Source: Ruminococcaceae bacterium AM07-15
GTDB taxonomy: Bacteria > Bacillota > Clostridia > Oscillospirales > Butyricicoccaceae
Direction: 5' to 3'
Assembly: GCA_003477405.1 (NCBI GenBank)
Contig: QUDE01000008.1
Location: forward strand, 62,001 to 126,000
Length of the DNA: 64,000 bases
The translations under genes were made by a program, and so were the position numbers. The notes below the pieces were generated by a model. That model was not told the DNA's origin, did not search any database, and saw only the letters and a list, made by a program, of their open reading frames with translations. Below are positions 28,701 to 36,791 of this stretch, one piece after another (the stretch's first letter is position 1; each line of letters starts with the position of its first letter).

Positions 28701-31700
28701 ATGGCATCCACCGCCGTGCTCTCTTCCATTCCGGCCAGCTGGGCCCAGGTCACCGAAGTGGCCCCATCATCCTCATACTGCGCTCCGTAGTTTTCACCCA
28801 GATAGGAAAAGTTTCCCTGATCCAGATAAACGCAGTCATAGGTGGGATCGGCACAGAAACCAAACCGCAGGGCTCCGCCTTCGGCGGAAAGAGCCGCCGC
28901 GGCATAGCTGCGCCGGATGGTCGCTTCATTCCGTCCGGCAAAACCGCAGGCATACACCGTGCCATACCGGGCCCGGCTGACATCCACCTTGCCCACGCCA
29001 TAGCATTGGTCGATGGTGCCTCCTGGCCCATTGCGGCCTGCAAAGCTGCCTGCATAGGCATCGGACAGGTTGGCCTGTGCGGTCACGGTCTTTGTCTGGG
29101 CCGTGCTGGAATGGATATAGCCCTCATTGAGCCCCGCCAAACCGCCCAGATAGACGATACTTTGCTCATAACAGCTGGCCCGGATCTCTCCGCCATACAC
29201 AGCGCAGTTTTCCACCGTGCCGCCGTTATAGCCCACCAACCCGCCCACATAGAGGGGTTGGGTGCTGTTCCCTTTGCGGTTGATCTGGAGGGCCTGGTTC
29301 TCATCCATCTGATAGACCACATCCTGAAGCACGCCTGTGCTGTAGCCAAACAATCCCACATAGGAGCATTCTTTTTCGTTCAGATCGGTGGTGGCCAGCT
29401 GCACACCCCGGATCTTATGGAAGCCGCCATTGTAATTGCCCCGGAAAGGACTCTGGTAGCTGGTGCCCACCGGATGCTGTTTCCAGTTTCCAGTGAACAG
29501 ATCATAGGCCTGGTAAACAGTATAATCCAGGTCCAGATGCTGCAAAAACCGATACTGGTTCTGGCTGGCAAAATAGGCATCAAAACTGCTCAGATCCCAG
29601 AGATGCCGGGGGGACCGAAGGAGCACCGGCAGCTGCCGGGCCATCTGATCCAGATCCAGTCCCTCTTCATAGTCCAGAATGGCGATGGCATACCGGGGAT
29701 CGTGGGCAAAATGAGGATTGTAATAGTACTCTTTGACCATATCCTCTGTGATGTGCTGGATGGTGATCTTCTGATAAAAATCCGTAGAAGCATGGGTGGT
29801 ATTCACCACCTGTGTGGGCAAGGGGAGAAGGTAATAGTCATTTTCCTTCCCCAGATCCTGCACATCCTTCATCACATAGTAGTCTGTTTCCTTCTGATAG
29901 GTAAACTTCTCTGTCTCTTCTCCCGTTTCCCCCTGATAGGTCACTTCCAGCGTGGCCCCCAGGGTCGCAATGGAATCGGTGCTCTGGTAGGCCACGGCAT
30001 AACCGTCCTCTGTCACCAGTCGATCGTCTTTCAGATGGCTGACATCGCCGCCGCTGAAGCCATAGCTGCCGTCCTGATAGCGTTCATAATAGACCAGGCT
30101 GCCCTTCTGGAACTGGGCGCCCCAGTCTCCCCAATGCTCCAGAGAGGGAAGGCCAGGATACCGATAGCTGGTGAGAGACAGGGTGGTCTGCAAATTATAA
30201 GGGTGCGATTGAGCGGCGCTGAGTGAATCAAATGTCCCACGGCCAAACAGGGAATCCCACCGGCTCTCATCCAGCAGTTTTTCATAAGAGAGAGCCAGGC
30301 CTTTATGTTCTGACGAAAAGCCGAACTGATTGGAATCCAGATAGCGGACCTTTTCATAACTTCCCTGCTGACACAAGGGGTAATTGCTGACATTTCCTGT
30401 GGTAAACAGCATGGCGCTGTAAGAGGATGTGACCCTCCCATGACCCATGCCCAGGCACAGCCCGGCGGCCATGCCTTTTTCCGGACTTTGCACAAAGCCC
30501 ACGGCATAGCTGCTGTCCACCGTTACCGTTTCATCTATGTTCAGTTGTCCCACAAGCCCTGCGGCCTCCGGCGCCTGGAGATAGCAGGCCCCATAAGACT
30601 GAGCGATCTCCACACCGGCCCCTTGGCCCACAAGACCACCGGCGGCTAGGTTGCTGCTCACCAAAGTAGAGGCGGAGCACCCTGTGACCGTCCCGTTTGT
30701 CAAGCGGCCCGCCAGACCGCCCACCATTTCCTGGCCGGTGATCTGATAATCCAGGACATCCTGGCTGTTGCCCAGCAGCTGCTGGAGGGTAGTTCCATCT
30801 TCCCGGCGGTTGTTCCAATAGACCTGACAGCCGGTGATGGACACAAATGTCCCTTCTCCCAGCAAAGCGCCGGTGGGGGTGTTACCTCCTGTCACGCTGG
30901 CATCCACCAAATGGATGTTTTTCAGCTGCCGGTAGGCGCTCTCCGTTCCCTGCATCCGGCCAAACACGCCGGCAGGCTGATCTTCCCGGCTCTGGGCTGT
31001 CAGGCCGGTGATGGCAAACCCGCCGCCGTCGTAGCTTTCCAGTTCTTCATTCACCACCGGCTGAAAAATGTAATCTTCCACCTTTTCCACATCTCCCAGC
31101 TGCTGGGCCTGGGTCTTGCCCTCCACCTGGAAAAAGGTTTTATCCAGGTTCTGCAAATGGCGCAGGCAGGTAATATAGGCCGTGTCCCCGCCGCTGTCTT
31201 TGGCAAACAGGCTGTTGTCCTGGGCTGTTTTCTGGGCGCCATTCACCTTCAGTGTGCCTGTATAGGACACCTCGGCCACAATGGTAAAATCGTCCCCATA
31301 GGTCAAAGTTGTGCCGGGAGTGGGAAACAGATCAGCAAAATGCTTGCCTTCCTCCAAAGACTCCAGGGTCCAGGTGCTCACATAAGTCAAATAGGCAATG
31401 TCGGACTTTTCATCCTGGCTTTCCATGGCCGGGGTCAGAAGGATCTTCTGTCCCTGGTATTCCAGCTCCACCTCCAGACTCACCTGGTCGGCCTGCCCCA
31501 GCATTTGAAGAGTGCGGGGAACCCAATGAGTCACCTGCACCTGCAGATCGTTGTCATTTGTGATCTGGATCACCGGCGTGCGCAGAGACAGGGCCGTGCC
31601 GCTTTCAGCCGACTCGCCCCCATAATAGCCGATCATGGGACGGCTTTTCATCCGTTCTTCTTTGTCCGCCTTTCGCCACCGCATATAAAAATCGGCAAAG

Positions 31701-32179
31701 TCGGCAAGCTCCCCTTCCACCGGCAAGGTGTCATCGGAATAGAACACATCCACCACGCTGGCGCTTTCCGGTTCATAGGAAATGTAAAAATCCCCATCCC
31801 ACAAAGCAGGGTCAATAGCCTCCTGGGGCAAAAGCTCCTTCATGGCCTCTTCATCGCTGCTGTGCACATAGTAGACGGTGATCTGGGTGGTGGCCTCGTC
31901 CCCCTCGCTGGGTATGATCTCCACATGCTCGATCTGATTGCTGTCATCTTCTTTCACAACAGCTTTTTTCACCTTATCACTGCCGATCAATATGGCTCTG
32001 TTCTGGGCCGCCATGAAGATCTCCCGGGCGGCATTGTCCAGCTCCTTCAGCTGCAAATGACGCACATAGGCCACCACACCCACAATGGAAACCCCCAGCA
32101 GGATCACTGTGATCGCTATGACAACAAGCATTTCCTGCACAGTAAAGCCCTGTTGTTTTTTTCTCAGGGGATTGGGCAT
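25718..32179 (-). CDS. Giant type IV pilin-like protein with GLUG-type repeats
   Basis: 2153 residues. The leader MPNPLRKKQQG precedes FTVQEMLVVIAITVILL, a prepilin helix with Glu at mature position 5, so PilD should process it and the pilus machine can take it up. Three blocks of GLUG-like repeats (GGLVGYNGGTVENC, GGLAGLNEGYIHSS, GGIAGSCQKTITNC and relatives) lie at about 410-600, 930-1120 and 1480-1640, and suggest beta-solenoids. An Ig-like segment (ITVSYQVNGKTYTLDVTINV-type, around TTVTVSYQVNGKTYTLDV) is near 1860-1935. No LPXTG or SLH motif is present: the only anchor is the pilin helix. GGAGG is seven bases before the ATG. It is the first pilus gene. Likely a tip-located adhesin; that role is inference. 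Confidence 0.88.
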   Translation of the reverse strand: MPNPLRKKQQGFTVQEMLVVIAITVILLGVSIVGVVAYVRHLQLKELDNAAREIFMAAQNRAILIGSDKVKKAVVKEDDSNQIEHVEIIPSEGDEATTQITVYYVHSSDEEAMKELLPQEAIDPALWDGDFYISYEPESASVVDVFYSDDTLPVEGELADFADFYMRWRKADKEERMKSRPMIGYYGGESAESGTALSLRTPVIQITNDNDLQVQVTHWVPRTLQMLGQADQVSLEVELEYQGQKILLTPAMESQDEKSDIAYLTYVSTWTLESLEEGKHFADLFPTPGTTLTYGDDFTIVAEVSYTGTLKVNGAQKTAQDNSLFAKDSGGDTAYITCLRHLQNLDKTFFQVEGKTQAQQLGDVEKVEDYIFQPVVNEELESYDGGGFAITGLTAQSREDQPAGVFGRMQGTESAYRQLKNIHLVDASVTGGNTPTGALLGEGTFVSITGCQVYWNNRREDGTTLQQLLGNSQDVLDYQITGQEMVGGLAGRLTNGTVTGCSASTLVSSNLAAGGLVGQGAGVEIAQSYGACYLQAPEAAGLVGQLNIDETVTVDSSYAVGFVQSPEKGMAAGLCLGMGHGRVTSSYSAMLFTTGNVSNYPLCQQGSYEKVRYLDSNQFGFSSEHKGLALSYEKLLDESRWDSLFGRGTFDSLSAAQSHPYNLQTTLSLTSYRYPGLPSLEHWGDWGAQFQKGSLVYYERYQDGSYGFSGGDVSHLKDDRLVTEDGYAVAYQSTDSIATLGATLEVTYQGETGEETEKFTYQKETDYYVMKDVQDLGKENDYYLLPLPTQVVNTTHASTDFYQKITIQHITEDMVKEYYYNPHFAHDPRYAIAILDYEEGLDLDQMARQLPVLLRSPRHLWDLSSFDAYFASQNQYRFLQHLDLDYTVYQAYDLFTGNWKQHPVGTSYQSPFRGNYNGGFHKIRGVQLATTDLNEKECSYVGLFGYSTGVLQDVVYQMDENQALQINRKGNSTQPLYVGGLVGYNGGTVENCAVYGGEIRASCYEQSIVYLGGLAGLNEGYIHSSTAQTKTVTAQANLSDAYAGSFAGRNGPGGTIDQCYGVGKVDVSRARYGTVYACGFAGRNEATIRRSYAAAALSAEGGALRFGFCADPTYDCVYLDQGNFSYLGENYGAQYEDDGATSVTWAQLAGMEESTAVDAMGMGKAVAAVETGDYPYPGTLVGDEGTYIHYGAWPDRMDLGSMGVYYWEELVIDGVSSYHLSAISDGGNQAIYSSTLSEAHGDNGVVTQYGYGYFHQSSLSRPTLKSQDVYWNDSPFSVNSATTNPEANEALRHLMGEQYQFYSYNTWQEDQGQGLHLVVNEEENQASIQPPVGIWTLNGSFTVRLNPLFAASMSAMAQELPGTTSNPYQVRSIQQLQFINWYAYRGEKTVDRVAAPGGGEGYLFLNNWLTVQQGRQYSWVQTHDLDGSQVKDYTPIAALYDKIAEGTKPDTPGKIIAWFSGSYNGNDYTIQELSISTEHVNTTGLFGVTVNANLSNIVLYSPSGKATISATNPQNSSEYRTWYAIGGLVGLAANTGESNRSIQNCAVAGYTIYDNNSGCEYGGGGVGGLVGICNMALSKCTAVTRIELNFRHSDDARNIRVGGIAGSCQKTITNCYSGGSIVQGENLLENSKSNLHIGGITGGYFMKTLNFATVAGYTPPPIQAGLEDNKVPEWLVTTFQNCYTYVDVDARLKQRTQAGGSYYAIGGLGEILRKENSSRLANYKKCFYLAQTADNSALDRSENVQNCSYKSLSSGDAFKSLQNAGFSTVTTETDQGDSLDGRYSFGNDLSLLGKDYPFPTILTQSSDLVKSGLANVHYGDWPLEGIRRPSGALPVNLDLFADYSEEKGGAVWEETFTLSGVEPGGKWQVQSAAPAIAQAKLTGSSQNDCTVQVTALQAGSTTVTVSYQVNGKTYTLDVTINVTANLRLAAADPLPVKVFTEERVEVPLELRDGENKSLPEKLKEQIQLTALTAEFDPAYFTQVETDFSAISLAAESRQALGATQMTLAYGFTYGGVGYQATSALSLEVETAEVQLPPLEFVLKAGETEQKQNYTAQDLELWMNGEKQTVEEIHIVEIEEVGEEMREMIWAQWAVDSDGAEIPGTVEITAYAQEIYLTIASVRLRIAFQYEGRIHIQWQYLQVNIRDQAEGGQP

Positions 32180-32224
32180 TTTTCTTCCTCCTATGTACGC
32201 CAAGACCATGTGGTCAAAATAGTA

Positions 32225-33568
32225 TCATTCCAAAGATTTCAGAACGCAACGCCCTTTCTGGCTCTTTTTCACCTGATAGAGCATTTGGTCTGCCAAGCGA
32301 TACAGTTCCTGAAAGGGAACGGGCCGGCTGCTGTATACCCCACCCATAGACAAAGTGGAGCCGGCCTCGGGCCATTTCTCCTCCATCATCGTTCGATAGG
32401 AGTCGATGAGCCGCTGCAGCTTGCTTTTCAGCGGGGCCACATCGTCCCAGTCCGATGCAAAAATGGCAAATTCATCGCCGCCCAGCCGATACACCACATC
32501 GGTCTTTCGGAAAGACCGGCGCAGCATTCCCGCCACGGCACAAAGCGCCTCATCGCCCTGGTCGTGACCATAAATATCATTCACATGCTTGAATTTGTCC
32601 AAATCGATGATAACGAACAAATACCGGGAGACCTGCTGCAGCTGCTGCTGAATGCACGCTTCCCCGCTTTTCCGGTTGCGTATGCCGGTGAGGGGATCGG
32701 TGAGAGCCGCCCGTTCCAGGCAGGCTCTGCTGTGCACCTGCCGGGAAATATCCACCAGCACGCTGACGATGGTATCCTGGCCGTCCACCGCCACAGTGCG
32801 CCGGCCGATGTTATGTACCCACAGACTGCTGCCGTCTTTTCTCTTCAAACGATGCTGGATCTCATACTGATCTCCTGGCCAGCGCAGCCCGGCCAGCTCT
32901 TCCCGCACCCGTTTTCTGTCCTGGGGATGGATCATATTGATGATCAAACCCTGGAATGCATCCTCCAGCTCCCGGAGATTTTTGTAGCCAACCATATCCA
33001 GAAAACGCTGATTGGCCACATACAGGGGAAATCCTTCTTCCAGATATCCCCCCAGTATTCCGCCGGGCATGACCTGCCCCAGCAGCTCCATCCGTTCCCG
33101 CAGATCCTGTCTGCGCTCTTTTCCGCCTTCCCGGGTGGCAAACTGCAAGGCCGCAAAATCCCCCGTCCGCACGGTTGTTCTCCCCTGGGACAGGTGGAGA
33201 GTATCCAGCAAATACCGGTCATTTTCCCAATGAAACCCTGCCGTCAGCCGCACAGGAGCAGAATTTTCCTCCTGCTCCTGTTCAGGGGACAGCATACAGC
33301 TGCAATCCCAACATCCCGCCGCCCGTTCCCGGGCCGCGAAATCAGCGATGGTATAGGATATGGGACTCTTCTTCTGAAAGACTTTGGAGTTCATCATCTG
33401 CGCAAAGGCCTCTTTGCTCAGAACCCGCTCCCCTTCCCAGATGCCTACGCCAAAAAAGCCGGGAGAAAGCAGCTCCAGAGTCCCCGGGATATCCCGCTGG
33501 GTGAAATAGCGATGCAAAAAAGTGCGAAGGGCTTCTTCCACGATCTCATGCTCTTTTTCCTTCCGCAT
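32225..33568 (-). CDS. PAS-GGDEF diguanylate cyclase
   Basis: 447 residues, no membrane helix seen. An N-terminal NTF2/SnoaL-like sensor-type region (about 1-125), a PAS domain (about 155-280) and a GGDEF domain (285-447). The active site is intact (RLGGDEFAI, 363-367) and is preceded at the right distance by RKTD (354-357), the inhibitory I-site, so it should make c-di-GMP under product feedback. AAGGAG is eight bases before the ATG. It lies 19 bases after the EAL-domain gene and 45 bases before the giant pilin gene on the same strand, without a terminator. Confidence 0.9.
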   Translation of the reverse strand: MRKEKEHEIVEEALRTFLHRYFTQRDIPGTLELLSPGFFGVGIWEGERVLSKEAFAQMMNSKVFQKKSPISYTIADFAARERAAGCWDCSCMLSPEQEQEENSAPVRLTAGFHWENDRYLLDTLHLSQGRTTVRTGDFAALQFATREGGKERRQDLRERMELLGQVMPGGILGGYLEEGFPLYVANQRFLDMVGYKNLRELEDAFQGLIINMIHPQDRKRVREELAGLRWPGDQYEIQHRLKRKDGSSLWVHNIGRRTVAVDGQDTIVSVLVDISRQVHSRACLERAALTDPLTGIRNRKSGEACIQQQLQQVSRYLFVIIDLDKFKHVNDIYGHDQGDEALCAVAGMLRRSFRKTDVVYRLGGDEFAIFASDWDDVAPLKSKLQRLIDSYRTMMEEKWPEAGSTLSMGGVYSSRPVPFQELYRLADQMLYQVKKSQKGRCVLKSLE

Positions 33569-33587
33569 CCCGCTCTCTCCTTTCCCA

Positions 33588-36500
33588 TCACATCTGGCTG
33601 ACCAGGCGATACAGGTCCCGCAGCTCCATAGGGCGGAAATAATAATACCCCTGGATCATATCGCAGCCTGTATTGAGAATGATCTCATTCTGTTCGGCCT
33701 GCTCCACACCTTCCATGCACACCGTTTTTCCAAACTGATGGCAGGCAAACACAATGCTTCGGATAAAGTTCATCTTGGCTTCCGACTCGGTCATTTCCTG
33801 CACCAAAGACCGGTCCAGCTTGATGATGCTGGAGGGATATTGCAAAAGCATCCGCAGAGAAGAATAGCCGCTTCCAAAATCGTCCAGAGCGATATACAGC
33901 CCCATTTTTTCGCATTCCTGCACAAAATGATTCAACTGCTCCGGATGCTCATCCAACGCGCTTTCGGTGAGCTCGGCCACCAGGCTGGATCCCTTCAGGT
34001 TGTATTTTTCCAGCGTCTCTTTCATAAAGGGCAGCAAAGTGCTGTCGGACAGCTGATGCAAACTCACATTAAATGTCAGGTAAAAAGCAGGGTCATAGGC
34101 ATGGAGGCGGACACAGGTGCTCACGGCCTGCTCAAAGACCCACCGGCCTACCCGCTGGATCAGTCCATTTTCCTCCAGAAGCGGGATAAAGATTCCCGGC
34201 GAAACATCCTTTCCTTCAAAGGACCACCGCAGCAGCACTTCTCCCCCAATGGCCCGGCCGTCTCCCGCGGACACAACAGGCTGAACAACGATGCGGAAAT
34301 TCTCCATATTGTTGTCCACATCCTGGCTCAATGCCAGCGCCAGATTGGACATTTCCTTGATCCTCTGGATGCTGTGCGCCGAATAATCCACAAAAAGCCG
34401 CTTGCTTTCCTGTTTGGCCACCCGAATCAGGGAAACCAGGTTTTCCACCAGGTCTTCCTCTGCCATATTCTCGCTGGGATACTGGATCACGCCGCAGGGG
34501 CAGGGGTTCTGCACGGAAATATCCATACCGTTATAGACCGTGCAAATGGTATCCCGGATCTGTTCCACCAGACTTTCCTGCCCTTCGTCCGCACACACCG
34601 GACTGACAACAGCCATGCACCGGGCCCCTTCCAAGCGGTAAAAAGACATTTTCCAGGACAATTTCTCCATCAAAGCATCGGCTACCCGCTTGAGCAGCCG
34701 GTCGCCGTATTCCCGTCCTCTGGTGCTGTTGATGGCAGTCAGGCCATTGAGGCTGAAACCGATGACAATGGTTTTCTCCCCGCTTTTTTTCAGTTCCTTC
34801 ATCTGCTGGATGCACACCTGTTCCCGGGGCAGGCCGGTGATGGGGTCTACCACAAAATTGAGGTCCTGATGGGTGACCCGGCCGGAGAAGAACAAAGGCT
34901 CCGTTTTGTCTTCGTTCCACTTCAAAATGCCATAACAGCGGATCCACTGGTTGTTGCCTTTGGCATCTTGCACCCGATAGCGCAGATCATGGATGGTGCG
35001 CTTTTCCCGCAGCATCCCTGTGATATCCTGCCAGAACAAATCCCGGAATTCGGGGGTGCTGATCCGCTGGGCCCACCGCTGCAAAAGCCCTGGAACCAGA
35101 TTGCTTTCAAATCCGAAATCCTGGCGCATATTGTCCGAGATGTAGTAAAGATCCCTCTGCATATCCCCCAGATAAAAATAGCTGGAATCATTATCCTGGG
35201 ACACCGCTTGAAACAGCGATTCCATATCGCCGCCGGAATCTTTCAAAAAGCGCTGGAACGGAGTCTGAACCGGATTTTCCTCCAGAAAATGCTGCATCCC
35301 CCCATGGCGGCGCTCCACGCCGGGGCGGTGCCGGTTGATCCTATAATATTCCCGTTTGTCCTGGTACATCACCTGATCGGCCTGAGCGATGAGTTTTTCC
35401 AGTTCCAGGGGTTTTTCATCCGACCAGACATAGCCCACTGCGATATGGCATTGATCTTCCTTGACCTTCTGCCGCAGCTGGAAAACTTTATTCTGAAAGT
35501 CCTCCTCTTTGCAATCGGCACACACCGCTATAAACTCATCGCCGCCGGCCCGGTAGACTTTGCCGTCTGTAACTTCCTGGCAGATCAGATCATAGCAATG
35601 GCGGATCAGCCGGTCACCCGCTTCATGCCCCTGGTTGTCATTGACCTCTTTCAAGCCGCTGATATCGCAATAAATAACACCCACCGAGTCCATGGGCAGT
35701 TCCCCATATTGCTCGTTCATGGCATGGCGGTTGTAGGCCCCTGTCAGCTGATCGTGATAGCTCAGGTTGTTCATCCGCCCCAGCAGATCACGCCGCCGCA
35801 AAAGGGTGACGGTAAAATAGCCGATCACCGTCATAAAGGATTCGATCATAGGCATCATCTGTTTATCCGGATTGTCCACACCGATGAAACCGATGACTTT
35901 ATCTTCTTCTTTGATCGGGCCCACAACCAGACAGTGAATGTCCTGGGGCTTCAAGATGGCATAGGCTTCCGGATATTCTTGCCGGATATCTTCCAGATCC
36001 GAAATAATGGTCACCTTATCTTTGTCAAACAAAGAGAGCCACCAATCAATGGCCGACATGGGAATGTTCTGCAGAAAATCCTTTTGAGGCGCCACTCCCT
36101 CTTCACACCATTCATAGGTGTTTGTAGCGACGCCATTTTCAGTAAATTCAAAAATATAGGACCGGTCGCTGGCAAAAGTTTTGCCGATATAGGCCAGCAT
36201 CCTGCTGATGGACTCTTCCGCATTGGTGGTGGAAAAGATCTGCTGGATGCATTCGTTGAGTATGGTTTCGCTGCGTGCATAATAATATGTACTCTGGCAC
36301 GCAGCCTCGGAATCGGCATCGATGGCCAGCTCAATCCGATAATTCCGGCCATTCTTATGGATCATACTGTCTTTCAACAACACCCGTTTGTTCAGCACCG
36401 GATTTTTATGAGTCCAGGTGACGAATTCCCCTTCCTTCAGCTGGCTGTTGGTGCAGAACTCGCAGGGGCTGGAGGCCCCTTGCAGCACCTCATAACACAT

Positions 36501-36632
36501 TTTTCCCACATATTCTTCATGGTTCTGATATCCCAATGAATTCCGCAGATGCTCATTCATGTAGATCAGTTCATGGGTATCCACATCGGATACATACACC
36601 ATCTCATCTAACTTTTCAAAAAACTCCCACAT
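33588..36632 (-). CDS. PAS-GAF-GGDEF-PAS-GGDEF-EAL dual c-di-GMP protein
   Basis: 1014 residues, cytoplasmic. PAS (1-110) with a CxxC pair near 57-60, GAF (125-280), GGDEF (285-435) with intact RAGGDEF at 361-367 but no RxxD I-site, a second PAS (470-590), a degenerate GGDEF (595-745; RLEGARCMAV), and EAL (755-1014). The EAL residues look complete: EVLLR (798-802), Asn855, ELTE, DDFGSG, KLD and EGVE, so phosphodiesterase activity is expected. Which activity dominates cannot be told. The ribosome site is weak (AAGGA). It lies upstream of the second cyclase gene and the pilus operon. Confidence 0.9.
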   Translation of the reverse strand: MWEFFEKLDEMVYVSDVDTHELIYMNEHLRNSLGYQNHEEYVGKMCYEVLQGASSPCEFCTNSQLKEGEFVTWTHKNPVLNKRVLLKDSMIHKNGRNYRIELAIDADSEAACQSTYYYARSETILNECIQQIFSTTNAEESISRMLAYIGKTFASDRSYIFEFTENGVATNTYEWCEEGVAPQKDFLQNIPMSAIDWWLSLFDKDKVTIISDLEDIRQEYPEAYAILKPQDIHCLVVGPIKEEDKVIGFIGVDNPDKQMMPMIESFMTVIGYFTVTLLRRRDLLGRMNNLSYHDQLTGAYNRHAMNEQYGELPMDSVGVIYCDISGLKEVNDNQGHEAGDRLIRHCYDLICQEVTDGKVYRAGGDEFIAVCADCKEEDFQNKVFQLRQKVKEDQCHIAVGYVWSDEKPLELEKLIAQADQVMYQDKREYYRINRHRPGVERRHGGMQHFLEENPVQTPFQRFLKDSGGDMESLFQAVSQDNDSSYFYLGDMQRDLYYISDNMRQDFGFESNLVPGLLQRWAQRISTPEFRDLFWQDITGMLREKRTIHDLRYRVQDAKGNNQWIRCYGILKWNEDKTEPLFFSGRVTHQDLNFVVDPITGLPREQVCIQQMKELKKSGEKTIVIGFSLNGLTAINSTRGREYGDRLLKRVADALMEKLSWKMSFYRLEGARCMAVVSPVCADEGQESLVEQIRDTICTVYNGMDISVQNPCPCGVIQYPSENMAEEDLVENLVSLIRVAKQESKRLFVDYSAHSIQRIKEMSNLALALSQDVDNNMENFRIVVQPVVSAGDGRAIGGEVLLRWSFEGKDVSPGIFIPLLEENGLIQRVGRWVFEQAVSTCVRLHAYDPAFYLTFNVSLHQLSDSTLLPFMKETLEKYNLKGSSLVAELTESALDEHPEQLNHFVQECEKMGLYIALDDFGSGYSSLRMLLQYPSSIIKLDRSLVQEMTESEAKMNFIRSIVFACHQFGKTVCMEGVEQAEQNEIILNTGCDMIQGYYYFRPMELRDLYRLVSQM

Positions 36633-36791
36633 ATTTTAAATCCTTTTTCTCCCTGTTTTTTCGCAATCTCTCTTCCTTATCTCCCACGAAAAGAAATTTC
36701 CCTGATTCATGTTTGAGTTTTACTTTAGTATAGGTCTCTCTCTCCACAGATGCCACATGCTGTGTGAAAAACACCTGCTTCCGGGTAAAAT

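Noticed and set aside
27743..30226. A long open frame (827 codons) on the plus strand opposite the giant pilin gene
   Set aside because: It has no ribosome site and its product is low-complexity and rich in His/Ile/Gly; it is the mirror of a repetitive GC-biased gene. The same holds for long plus-strand frames opposite gdpP, tilS, the EAL protein and others.
25718..32179. Tandem DNA repeats within the giant pilin gene
   Set aside because: The repeats are seen at protein level only; the nucleotide copies have diverged and show no direct tandem array.
32204..32215. Small palindrome GACCA-TG-TGGTC and a possible TTGCGT-19-TACTAT promoter before the giant pilin gene
   Set aside because: Arms are only five bases and the promoter spacer is too long; kept out as too weak.
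36633..36791. Possible c-di-GMP riboswitch before the EAL or giant pilin gene
   Set aside because: No GEMM-type conserved segments were found here, in 32180-32224 or in 38352-38510.
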